From NCBI GenBank assembly GCA_021789435.1, contig JAJYJO010000019.1, forward strand, positions 1 through 35,041: a stretch of DNA of 35,041 nucleotides, read 5' to 3'. Position numbers and translations under genes: made by a program. The DNA is from Chloroflexota bacterium. Lineage in GTDB: Bacteria > Chloroflexota > Limnocylindria > Limnocylindrales > CSP1-4. Shown here in pieces: positions 8,200-15,259 of this stretch (its first letter is position 1; the number at the start of each line of letters is the position of its first letter). Below the pieces are notes generated by a model. The model was given only the letters and a program-made list of their open reading frames with translations. It made no database searches and was not told where the DNA came from.

Positions 8200-8338
8200 T
8201 GTCGACGAGGCGGTCGACGGTGAACGGGCCGCTCGGCTCTACCGCCGGCCGAGCGCCGGTGACACGCTCACGAATGGCCGCGATGGACCGCGGCAGTCCG
8301 CCCGCGTCGCCGCCCGGCGGCCGGACAAGGAGGCAGCC

Positions 8339-8863
8339 ATGGACGTGGAAGCCCCGATCTCCAGCGGACCGCATCCCGGATTGCTGGACTGGCTGGCCAG
8401 CCATCACGTGGACTACGAACTTCACGAGCATCCCCTGACGTACACGGCCCGTGAGACGGCACGGGCGGAGGCGGTGAACCCGCGCTCGTTCGCCAAGACG
8501 CTGGGCGTGATCACCGACGACGGTCGGCGGGCCCTGGTCGTGATCGACGCCACCGACCAGCTCGACCTGGTCAAGGCACGCCACGTGCTCGGCGCCGGCC
8601 GGGTCCATCTCCTCACCGAGCCCGAGCTCATCGACCTCTGCCCCGGCTGCGACGTCGGCACCATGCCCCCGGTCGGGGAGCTGTTCGGGCTGCCGCTCTA
8701 CGCCGATTTCGCCGTCCGCGAGGACCAGGAGATCACCTTCCACGCCGGGAGTCACCGCTTCGCCGTGCGGGTGGACCGCACGAGCTGGGACCGCGCCGCG
8801 CACGTCCAGTACGGCGACCTGGCGGAGGAACGCATCGGGGAACCCGCCTGGGCGCGATCGTGA
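8339..8863 (+). CDS. YbaK/EbsC-family aminoacyl-tRNA deacylase
   Basis: This 174-residue protein has the YbaK/ProX editing-domain fold: YELHEHPLTYTARETARAEAVNPRSFAKTLGV (in parts, for example HEHPLTYTARETA and RSFAKTLGVI) near the N-terminus, and later VGTMPPVGELFGLPLYAD and ITFHAGSHRFAVRVD. Members hydrolyse misacylated Cys-tRNAPro or Ala-tRNAPro, or related substrates, in the cytoplasm. AAGGAGG at 8327-8333 sits five bases before the ATG and fixes the start. The next gene begins 9 bases after the stop and probably shares the transcript. Substrate specificity cannot be assigned; stand-alone YbaK paralogues often have unknown targets. Confidence 0.85.
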   Translation: MDVEAPISSGPHPGLLDWLASHHVDYELHEHPLTYTARETARAEAVNPRSFAKTLGVITDDGRRALVVIDATDQLDLVKARHVLGAGRVHLLTEPELIDLCPGCDVGTMPPVGELFGLPLYADFAVREDQEITFHAGSHRFAVRVDRTSWDRAAHVQYGDLAEERIGEPAWARS

Positions 8864-8872
8864 GGCGCGGCC

Positions 8873-9361
8873 ATGAAGACGCCGTTCGGGACGGCCGGCT
8901 GGCCGCCCCAGGGTCCGTCTGACCGCTTCGCCCTGGTCTGGATCGACTCCGAGCGCGCCAGCGTTGCCCGCTGGGCCGACGGCCCACACGTGACGACCGT
9001 GCTCTCGGACGTGCCGCCGCACCGCCGCTCCACCGGCCATGTCCATGTCGACCCGCTCCGCGGCCACGCCGGCGGGCGAGCGCCGGACACCCCCGACGCC
9101 CAGCGCCTGGCCCACCTGGAGCGGTTCCTCGCCCTGGTCGCGGATGCCGTCGAGGGGGCCGAGCCCGTCGAGATCCTTGGCCCCGGGACGGTCCGGGAGC
9201 ACCTGGCCCGCCTCCTGGCGGAGCGTGACCGGCGGCATGGCCGCACGCGTCCGGTCGCCACGGCGCCGGCGATGGCCGTCACCGAGCGGCAGCTGCTGGC
9301 GCTCCTCCGCGAGCGCGTGGGCGAGCCGCCGCGTCGGCGGGTGGTGGGCGCGACCCGCTGA
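8873..9361 (+). CDS. eRF1-like (baeRF/translational machinery-type) protein
   Basis: A protein of 162 residues. The pattern FALVWIDSERASVARW, followed by His-containing segments (PPHRR, GHVHVDP), then an Ala/Glu-rich helix, VEILGPGTVREHLARLL and a C-terminal helix TERQLLALLRERVG, resembles bacterial proteins related to eRF1 domains 2/3, often annotated as translational machinery or host attachment proteins. Archaeal and eukaryotic relatives release peptides from ribosomes; bacterial members are poorly characterised. Its close link to a YbaK-type tRNA editing enzyme fits a role in translation quality control or stress, but that is inference. Its stop converges with the stop of amrB, only 6 bases apart. 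Confidence 0.6.
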   Translation: MKTPFGTAGWPPQGPSDRFALVWIDSERASVARWADGPHVTTVLSDVPPHRRSTGHVHVDPLRGHAGGRAPDTPDAQRLAHLERFLALVADAVEGAEPVEILGPGTVREHLARLLAERDRRHGRTRPVATAPAMAVTERQLLALLRERVGEPPRRRVVGATR

Positions 9362-9367
9362 AGGAGC

Positions 9368-10312
9368 TCAGTCGAAGGCAACGGCGCCGTAACCGACCGT
9401 GCGCCGGGGGTCTCCGAACGGCACGTCGGCCGAGGTCGCCGTGGCCAGGATGCTGCCCCCGGTGGCCCCCATCGCGCGCAGGGCGGCAAGGGTGAAGAGG
9501 ACCGCGTCGAGCCCGCACAGGCCGCAGACCAGGCCAGGCACTCCGGCCCGCCGCCAGGCGGCGTCCCGGCGCTCGAGCGCCGCCCCATCCAGGTCGACGA
9601 CGGCCTCGAGCAGCTCGCGATCGGCCCGCTCGGCCGCTTCGGCAGGTGGGTAGTGCACGAGGTCCGAGCTGACGGCCACCGTCAGGCGGCGCCCGCTTGC
9701 CCGTTCGTCCGACAGGAGGTGGCCGAGGTGCCCACCGGCAGTCTCGGCCTCGGCCCGGGAACGGAACGAGGCGAGCAGGGGCACGATCGGCGTCACCGTC
9801 GGGTCGCCGGCCAGGAAGGGCAGCTGAACCTCCAGCGAATGCTCGGCCGCGTGAGCCGCCGAGTCGGCCGCGAAGGGCGGCCCGAGCGCGACGATCCGGG
9901 CGGCCAGCCCGGCCTCGACCGGCACCGCCCCGAGCGGGCAGGTCCAGCTCCCCGCCGGCCAGACGGCGATTCCGTCGAGGCCGGAAACGTAGTGATTGGT
10001 GCCGACCAGCACGATCGCGGCCGGCGGGTTCGCCAGCAGCGCCCGCCAGCCCGCGGCTGCGACGCGGCCCGAGTAGACCAGCCCGGCATGGGGGACCAGC
10101 AGCCCGAGCGGCGGTTCCACCCCGGCCTGGTCTCCGCCCGCGCGCGTGCCCGACGGCCCCGCCCATGCGGCCGACCTGGCAGACTCGCGCAGCAGCGCGT
10201 CCACCAGGCGCCGGAGCGCCTCCGGGTCCGCCGGGTAGAAGCTCCCGGCGTGGGCCGGTGGCCGGACGATGCCGGCGGCCGAAGCCTGCTTCGGGCCGAA
10301 CGGGTCCGCCAC
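9368..10312 (-). CDS. amrB: AmmeMemoRadiSam system protein B (MEMO1 family)
   Basis: A 314-residue member of the MEMO family, a metal-binding fold related to extradiol dioxygenases. Recognisable are RPPAHAGSFYPADP (17-30), PHAGLVYSG with H75, VGTNHY with H107, EHSLEVQLPF, SSDLVHYPP with H220, and the C-terminal CGLCG (C263/C266). The three histidines and the cysteine correspond to the metal-site residues described in human MEMO1. The GTG at 10312 lies 4 bases after the amrS stop, so the pair is cotranscribed. The biochemical role of bacterial AmrB is not established. The AMMECR1-like partner AmrA is not found in this window. Confidence 0.9.
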   Translation of the reverse strand: MADPFGPKQASAAGIVRPPAHAGSFYPADPEALRRLVDALLRESARSAAWAGPSGTRAGGDQAGVEPPLGLLVPHAGLVYSGRVAAAGWRALLANPPAAIVLVGTNHYVSGLDGIAVWPAGSWTCPLGAVPVEAGLAARIVALGPPFAADSAAHAAEHSLEVQLPFLAGDPTVTPIVPLLASFRSRAEAETAGGHLGHLLSDERASGRRLTVAVSSDLVHYPPAEAAERADRELLEAVVDLDGAALERRDAAWRRAGVPGLVCGLCGLDAVLFTLAALRAMGATGGSILATATSADVPFGDPRRTVGYGAVAFD

Positions 10313-10316
10313 CGGA

Positions 10317-11537
10317 TCAGCCGGTGACGGCCGCCGGGCGGTCGAGCCCGACTCCCGCCAGGTGGGTGTAGCAATCCGGGCACCGCCCGTCGACGAGCGC
10401 CCAGCCGACCACCGCGAAGTCCCGCCGCCGGATCAGCCAGCGGCCGCAGCCGGCGCAGCGGGTCTCCTCATCGTGCAGTTCCGGCGCGTTGCCGAGGTAG
10501 ACGTGGGCCAGGCCCGCTCGCCGGCCCGCATCGGCCGCCCGCTCGAGCGTCGCGGCCGGCGTCGGCGGGAAGGCAGCCATCCGGTTGGCCGGGTAGAAGC
10601 GGCTCAGGTGCCACGGGGTTTCCGCCCCGAGCTCGCTGCCGATCCACTCGGCCATCGCCTCCACCTCGGCGGTCCCGTCATTGACTCCGGGCACGAGCAG
10701 GGTCGTCACCTCCACCCAGATGCCGGCCCGCTTCAGGCCGGTCAGTGTCTCGCGGACCGGCTCCAGGCGGGCGCCGCAGATCCGCCGGTAGGTGGCGTCG
10801 CTGAAGGACTTGAGGTCCACGTTCGCCGCGTCCAGCACGGGCGCGATCAGGTCCAGGGCCTCCGGGGTCTGGTATCCGTTCGTCACGAAGACGTTGCGGA
10901 GGCCCGCCTGGCGGGCCAGGCGGGCGGTGTCGAGCGCGTACTCGAGGAAGACCGTCGGCTCCACATAGGTATAGGCGATGGTCCGGGCGCCGGTGTCCAG
11001 GGCCCGGACCACCACCGCCTCCGGCGGCAGCGGCTCGGCGCGCGGGACGATCCCGGCGCGATGCCCCTGGGCGAGCTCCCAGTTCTGGCAGAAGTCGCAA
11101 TGGAGGTTGCAGCCGCGGGTCGCCAGGGAGAGTGCCAGGCTGCCCGGCAGGAAATGGTAGAGCGGCTTCTTTTCGATCGGCTCGACGTGGACCGCGGCGG
11201 CCTCGCCGTGGACGGTGCTGACCAGCTGCCCGGCCCGGTTCTCGCGAACGCCGCAGATCCCCACCCGCCCGACGCGGAGGACGCAGCGGTGGGCGCAGGC
11301 GTCGCAGCGGACCGTGCCGACGATGAAGGCGTCGTCGACGGGCACGCCGAGCAGGGCCGGCACGATCCCGCGCCCGGCCCGGCCGGCCGTAGGCCGCTGC
11401 CCGTCGCGCCCGGGAGCGACGGACAGCGCCAGCTCGGCCGGTGGCGCCAGCGTGAACGTCTCGACCGCCGGGCGAGCCGGCAGGCGCGGATGAGATCGGC
11501 GGCCACGCGGGGCCGGCCCGGGAGTGGGTTCGTGCAC
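10317..11537 (-). CDS. amrS: AmmeMemoRadiSam system radical SAM enzyme
   Basis: A radical SAM enzyme of up to 406 residues with the [4Fe-4S]/SAM motif CNLHCDFCQN (C143, C147, C150). It is preceded by the family N-terminal cysteines CDACAHRC and GICGVREN (C78, C81, C85, C95), and the C-terminus carries CAGC and CPDC pairs that may bind zinc. Other family segments are YTYVEPTVFLEYALD, FVTNGYQTPEAL, NVDLKSFSDATYRRICG and WHLSRFYPANRM. The reaction is unknown. The GTG at 11537 gives about 65 residues before the first family motif, longer than usual, so the true start may lie downstream. It is followed after 4 bases by amrB. Confidence 0.9.
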   Translation of the reverse strand: MHEPTPGPAPRGRRSHPRLPARPAVETFTLAPPAELALSVAPGRDGQRPTAGRAGRGIVPALLGVPVDDAFIVGTVRCDACAHRCVLRVGRVGICGVRENRAGQLVSTVHGEAAAVHVEPIEKKPLYHFLPGSLALSLATRGCNLHCDFCQNWELAQGHRAGIVPRAEPLPPEAVVVRALDTGARTIAYTYVEPTVFLEYALDTARLARQAGLRNVFVTNGYQTPEALDLIAPVLDAANVDLKSFSDATYRRICGARLEPVRETLTGLKRAGIWVEVTTLLVPGVNDGTAEVEAMAEWIGSELGAETPWHLSRFYPANRMAAFPPTPAATLERAADAGRRAGLAHVYLGNAPELHDEETRCAGCGRWLIRRRDFAVVGWALVDGRCPDCYTHLAGVGLDRPAAVTG

Positions 11538-11612
11538 GCTGCGATCGCTCCTGGCGTTCCTTCCGAGCCTGCCCCCGCCCGTGGACGGCGGCCAGTGCCC
11601 TCCGGACCGTTC

Positions 11613-12281
11613 TCAGCCGGCCGGCGGCAGGCCCGGCACCGGCAGGTAGCGATCGAACCACGCGGCGGCCAGCTCCGCCACCCGGTCCAGCGCGCCGGGC
11701 TCCTCGAACAGGTGGCTGGCCCCAGGCACCACCACCAGCTCGCGCTGGCAGCGCAACTGCCGGTAGGCCGCCTCGTTGAGCGGGATCACCGGGAGGTCGA
11801 CGCCGCCGACGATCAGCAGGGTCGGCGCCCGGACACGTTCCAGGACGTCACTCGCGAGGTCGGGCCGGCCGCCGCGCGAGACGACGGCGCCGATCCCGCC
11901 CCGCCGAACCGCGGCGACGAGGGCGGCCGCCGCCCCCGTGCTGGCCCCGAAGTAGCCGACGGGCCGGTCCGCGAGGTCGAGCTCGCCGGCGACGCGGTCG
12001 GTCGCGGCGATCAGTCGCTCCGCCAGGGCGGCGATGTCGAAGACAAGACGACGGTCGCCGTCCTCGTGCGGCGCGAGGAGATCGACCAGGAAGGTAGCAA
12101 GTCCCGCCTGCTCCAGGTGGGCGGCGACCCGGCGGTTGCGCGGACTGCCCCGGCCGCTGCCGCTGCCGTGGGCGAAGACGACCAGTCCCTCCACGGGGCG
12201 GGGCACGCGCAGGTCGCCGGTCAGGCGGAGGCGGCCGAGGCGGACCTCGAGCTCGCGGACCGCCGGCGACCCGACCGTCAT
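11613..12281 (-). CDS. Alpha/beta hydrolase (dienelactone hydrolase-like)
   Basis: A 222-residue serine hydrolase. It has the oxyanion strand LVVFAHGSGSGRGSPRNR, the nucleophile elbow GYFGASTGAAAAL (Ser within GASTG), the acid in LLIVGGVDLPVIPLN and the histidine in VVVPGASHLFEEPGAL, giving a full Ser-Asp-His triad. The ATG at 12281 overlaps the phosphoribosyltransferase stop (ATGA). In several bacteria this hydrolase type is adjacent or fused to a phosphoribosyltransferase, so the two probably act together; the substrate is unknown. Seventy-five bases separate it from amrS. Confidence 0.87.
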   Translation of the reverse strand: MTVGSPAVRELEVRLGRLRLTGDLRVPRPVEGLVVFAHGSGSGRGSPRNRRVAAHLEQAGLATFLVDLLAPHEDGDRRLVFDIAALAERLIAATDRVAGELDLADRPVGYFGASTGAAAALVAAVRRGGIGAVVSRGGRPDLASDVLERVRAPTLLIVGGVDLPVIPLNEAAYRQLRCQRELVVVPGASHLFEEPGALDRVAELAAAWFDRYLPVPGLPPAG

Positions 12282-12994
12282 GGCGCCCCTCCTTCCCGCC
12301 GCCGGGCGCGGTCTGCGTCGGCGAGCGCCCGGATCACGCTGGCATCGTCGACCTGCTCGAAGCGAAGGTACCACTGGCCGACGGCATAGAAGTCGGGCGG
12401 CTCGGCGAGGGCGATGACCGCGTCGGCGACGCGGCGGAGCCGGTCGACGGTGTGGGGCGGCGCCACCGGCACGGCCACGATCGTCCGACCGGCTCCGGCG
12501 CGCCGGGCGGCCGCGACGGCGACCTCCGTGGTCGCCCCGGTAGCGATTCCATCGTCGATCACGATCGCGGTCGCTCCCTTGAGGCTGAGGGGTGCCCTGC
12601 CGGGCCGCAGCCGGTCCTCCTGCTCGCGCGCGAGGGCCGCCTCCGCGGCGACCGCGCGGTCCAGGGCCGCGACGGAGAGGCCGGGCTCCTCGCCCGCCCA
12701 GGGCTCGACGAGGCTCGTGCCGTCCGCGGCCACGGCACCCACGGCGAACTCGGGGTTTCCCGGGGCCCCGACCTTGCGGACGACCACGAGGTCCAGGGCG
12801 AGCCCCAGGCGGCGGGCCACCTCGGCGGCGACGGGGACGCCGCCGCGCGGGATCGCCAGGACAACGGTACCCGCCGGCAGCGGCTCTCTTGCCAGCCGCT
12901 CCGCCAGGAGGCGGCCGGCCACGGCGCGATCGGCGAACGGCAGAGGCACCCCCGGCACGCCCTCCTTCGGCCTCCCCCGACCAAACAACCTCAT
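12278..12994 (-). CDS. Phosphoribosyltransferase family protein
   Basis: A protein of about 238 residues with the PRPP-binding motif VIVIDDGIATGATTEVAV (written AIVIDDGIATGAT here) and the N-terminal segment PFADRAVAGRLLAERL followed by VVLAIPRGGVPVAAEVARRLGLALDLVVVRKVGAPGNPEFAVGA in pieces. This is the type-I PRTase subgroup usually paired with a dienelactone hydrolase-like protein, as seen here through an ATGA overlap. The substrate is unknown. The ATG at 12994 was chosen; an in-frame GTG at 13039 would add 15 residues without resemblance to the family. No clear ribosome binding site is visible before either. Confidence 0.85.
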   Translation of the reverse strand: MRLFGRGRPKEGVPGVPLPFADRAVAGRLLAERLAREPLPAGTVVLAIPRGGVPVAAEVARRLGLALDLVVVRKVGAPGNPEFAVGAVAADGTSLVEPWAGEEPGLSVAALDRAVAAEAALAREQEDRLRPGRAPLSLKGATAIVIDDGIATGATTEVAVAAARRAGAGRTIVAVPVAPPHTVDRLRRVADAVIALAEPPDFYAVGQWYLRFEQVDDASVIRALADADRARRREGGAP

Positions 12995-13047
12995 CGCGCG
13001 ATCAGCACCGCTCGAACCGATCGGGTCCGTCCCGAACACAGATCGCA

Positions 13048-13061
13048 GCCGGCGCGCCGGC
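13048..13061. repeat. 14-bp palindrome downstream of the ATPase operon
   Basis: GCCGGCGCGCCGGC is a perfect palindrome in the gap between the V-ATPase D stop (13173) and the phosphoribosyltransferase start. It is made only of G and C, so chance is likely at this composition. The gap otherwise shows no gene and no T-run terminator. Confidence 0.25.
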
Positions 13062-13172
13062 GTTGACCGGCGACGCGGCGCACTCGGAACCAGTCTGCGC
13101 CGTCTCCGCTCGCGCCGGGCAACCGGGCATGGTTTGCAGCGGCGCGAGACAGTACGGCCAGTGCCGGACGGC

Positions 13173-13829
13173 CTATCTTGTCGCCGGATCCGCAGGCAGG
13201 GAGGATGGCGGGCGCGAGCGCCGTCCGGCCTTCACCCGCCGCAGCCGGAAGCGATCCTCCCGCTCGCGCTCCTCGAGCGTGAAGGCCAGGGCGCGGACCT
13301 CGGCCTCGAGGGCTGGCACCAGGCGGAAGCGGAGCGCGTTCACCCGGCGGCTGGTGCGGCGGATCTCGCGAGCCAGGCGCCGGAGCCGCGCCTCCGTGGT
13401 CGCCAGCCGGACCGCCACGGCGAGCTCCGCCTCGAAACGCTCTGCGGCCAGTTCCACCGCCGGACCGCCCGCCTCGACCGACCGTCCGCGTCGGCCGACT
13501 GCGCTGCCGCCGGCCCCCTGCGTGACGATCGGGACGGGGACGCCCATCACGGTCGAGGGCGTCACTCGCACCGACCGCCGGCCCGCGACGGCCGCCGCCG
13601 CCTCCACCGCCTCCCAGCCGTAGCCGACCTGCGACTCGGTCAGCGCGGCCGCAGCGGCGGCGGCGGCCGTGTCCAGTTCGCCCCGATCGGCCTCCACGTC
13701 CCCCACTTCGCGGTAAACCTCCCGCAGCAGGGCGTCCCGTTTCTGCTCGAGGAGCGCCTGGCCCTCGCGCGCGAGCGAGAGGTGAGCCCGGGTGGCGAGC
13801 AGGGCCATCCGGGTTCGCGGACCCTTCAC
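13173..13829 (-). CDS. atpD: V/A-type ATPase subunit D (central stalk)
   Basis: A 218-residue central rotor-shaft subunit. The N-terminal helix TRMALLATRAHLSLAREGQALLEQKRDALLREV and the C-terminal helix LRRLAREIRRTSRRVNALRFRLVPAL (both seen in parts) are the antiparallel coiled coil that turns inside the A3B3 head; the middle (about 90-130) is Gly/Val-rich. The GTG at 13829 overlaps the subunit B stop (GTGA). It is the last gene of the operon. The terminal 25 residues are basic and Pro/Ser-rich, probably disordered. The symbol follows the archaeal A-ATPase naming and must not be confused with F-ATPase beta. Confidence 0.92.
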   Translation of the reverse strand: MKGPRTRMALLATRAHLSLAREGQALLEQKRDALLREVYREVGDVEADRGELDTAAAAAAAALTESQVGYGWEAVEAAAAVAGRRSVRVTPSTVMGVPVPIVTQGAGGSAVGRRGRSVEAGGPAVELAAERFEAELAVAVRLATTEARLRRLAREIRRTSRRVNALRFRLVPALEAEVRALAFTLEEREREDRFRLRRVKAGRRSRPPSSLPADPATR

Positions 13830-15259
13830 GGCGGCGGCCGCCGGCTCGACGAGCGCGGCTCACCGGCCCGTTCGGCCCGGGGCCGCCGCGTCGCCCGGCG
13901 CTCGGCCAGCAGGGCCAGCGGGATCCGGGTCAGCTCCTCGGCCGGCAGGTCCGCCAGGAGGCTCCAGCCGAGCTCGAAACTCTCCTCGAGCGAGCGCCGG
14001 TGCTCGCCCTGGCCCACGAGCTCCGCCTCGAACCGGTCGGCGAAGGTGAGGATCCGGCGCTCGGCGGGCGAGAGCGCCGCCTCGCCGATCACGACGACCA
14101 GGCGTCGCAGGTCGCGGCCGCGGGCGTAGAGCGCGTAGAGCTGGTCGGCGAGGGGCCGGTGCTCCGGGCGCGTGCGGCCCGCCCCGATGCCGGCGTTCAT
14201 CAGGCGCGACAGGCAGGGCAGCGCGTCGATCGGCGGGAAGACGCCGCGGTCGTGGAGCTCGCGAGAGAGGACGATCTGGCCCTCCGTGATATAGCCCGTC
14301 AGGTCGGGGATCGGGTGGGTGATGTCGTCGTCCGGCATCGTGACGATCGGCAACAGCGTCAGCGAGCCGGGCCGCCCGCGGACTCGGCCGGCCCGTTCGA
14401 AGAGCCGGGCCAGGTCCGTGTAGAGGTAGCCTGGGTAGCCCCGCCGGCCGGGGATCTCCTCGCGCGCGGTGGCCAGCTCCCGCAACGCTTCGGCATAGGC
14501 GCTGATGTCGGTCAGCACGACCAGCACGTGCATCCCCAGCTCGAAGGCCAGGTACTCGCCGAGGGTCAGCGCACAGCGCGGCGTCAGCAGGCGCTCGATG
14601 GCGGGGTCGTCGGCCAGGTTCAGGAAGAGGGCCACCCGGTCCAGGGTGGCGGCTCCGGCAAAGGCGGTCCGGAAGAGGTCGGCCTCCCGGCGGGTGATGC
14701 CGACGGCAGCGAAGACCGTCGCGAACCGGTCGTTCCCGGCGATCCTGGCGCCGGTGGCGATCCGGGCCGCCAGCTCGTCGCCGGGCAGGCCGGCACCGGA
14801 GAAGATCGGCAGCTTCTGGCCCCGCACCAGCGTCGCCAGCAGGTCGATCGCCGTGATGCCCGTCTCGATCGGCTCCGACGGCCCCAGGCGGGCGGCCGGG
14901 TTGATCGCACTGCCGTTCACGTCGAGACTGCGCCGCCCGACCGGCGCCGGTCCCCCGTCGATCGGCCGGCCGCGACCGTCGAGAGTGCGGCCGAGTAGGC
15001 CGGTCGAGACGTCCAGCCGGAAGGACTCGCCGGTCAGTTCCACCACCGTCTCCTCCAGGTCCAGCCCGAAGGTTCCCTCGTAGACCTGGACGACCACGAA
15101 CGACTCGTCCAGCTCGAGGACCTGGCCGTGGCGGAGCCGGCCATCACCGCCGTGGACGAGGACCTCCTCGCCGAGAGCGACATCGGCGACGCGCCGGAGC
15201 ACCAGCAGCGAGCCCGCCAGCCGGTCCGCCCCGCGGGCGCGGCGCACGGAGAGGTTCAC
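13826..15259 (-). CDS. atpB: V/A-type ATPase subunit B (non-catalytic)
   Basis: A 477-residue regulatory head subunit. In place of a Walker A it has KLPIFSGAGLPGDELAARI, the family's non-catalytic loop (commonly SGSGLPHNELAAQI), and other segments match strongly: EPIETGITAIDLL, GMHVLVVLTDISAYAEALRE, REEIPGRRGYPGYLYTDLA, SLTLLPIVTMPDDDITHPIPDLTGYITEGQI and PCLSRLMNAGIG. GTG 15259 forms a GTGA overlap with the subunit A stop. The C-terminal 30 residues are Arg/Pro/Ser-rich and appear disordered. It lies between A and D as in other bacterial V-type operons. Confidence 0.95.
   Translation of the reverse strand: MNLSVRRARGADRLAGSLLVLRRVADVALGEEVLVHGGDGRLRHGQVLELDESFVVVQVYEGTFGLDLEETVVELTGESFRLDVSTGLLGRTLDGRGRPIDGGPAPVGRRSLDVNGSAINPAARLGPSEPIETGITAIDLLATLVRGQKLPIFSGAGLPGDELAARIATGARIAGNDRFATVFAAVGITRREADLFRTAFAGAATLDRVALFLNLADDPAIERLLTPRCALTLGEYLAFELGMHVLVVLTDISAYAEALRELATAREEIPGRRGYPGYLYTDLARLFERAGRVRGRPGSLTLLPIVTMPDDDITHPIPDLTGYITEGQIVLSRELHDRGVFPPIDALPCLSRLMNAGIGAGRTRPEHRPLADQLYALYARGRDLRRLVVVIGEAALSPAERRILTFADRFEAELVGQGEHRRSLEESFELGWSLLADLPAEELTRIPLALLAERRATRRPRAERAGEPRSSSRRPPP

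Larger units (their letters stand above)
7895..8338. promoter_or_regulatory. Divergent intergenic region between the hyp operon and ybaK
   Basis: These 444 bases hold no convincing gene. They must contain the promoter of the hydrogenase maturation operon (minus) and of ybaK (plus). Visible structure: a perfect 14-base palindrome (8053-8066), a GTCCAC-N7-GTGGAC inverted repeat (8079-8097), a 14-base inverted repeat with arms 8115-8128 and 8186-8199, and a hairpin nested inside it (8158-8175). A CCGAACGG-type motif is at about 8037-8048. No -35/-10 pair can be named with confidence at this GC content. Confidence 0.6.
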
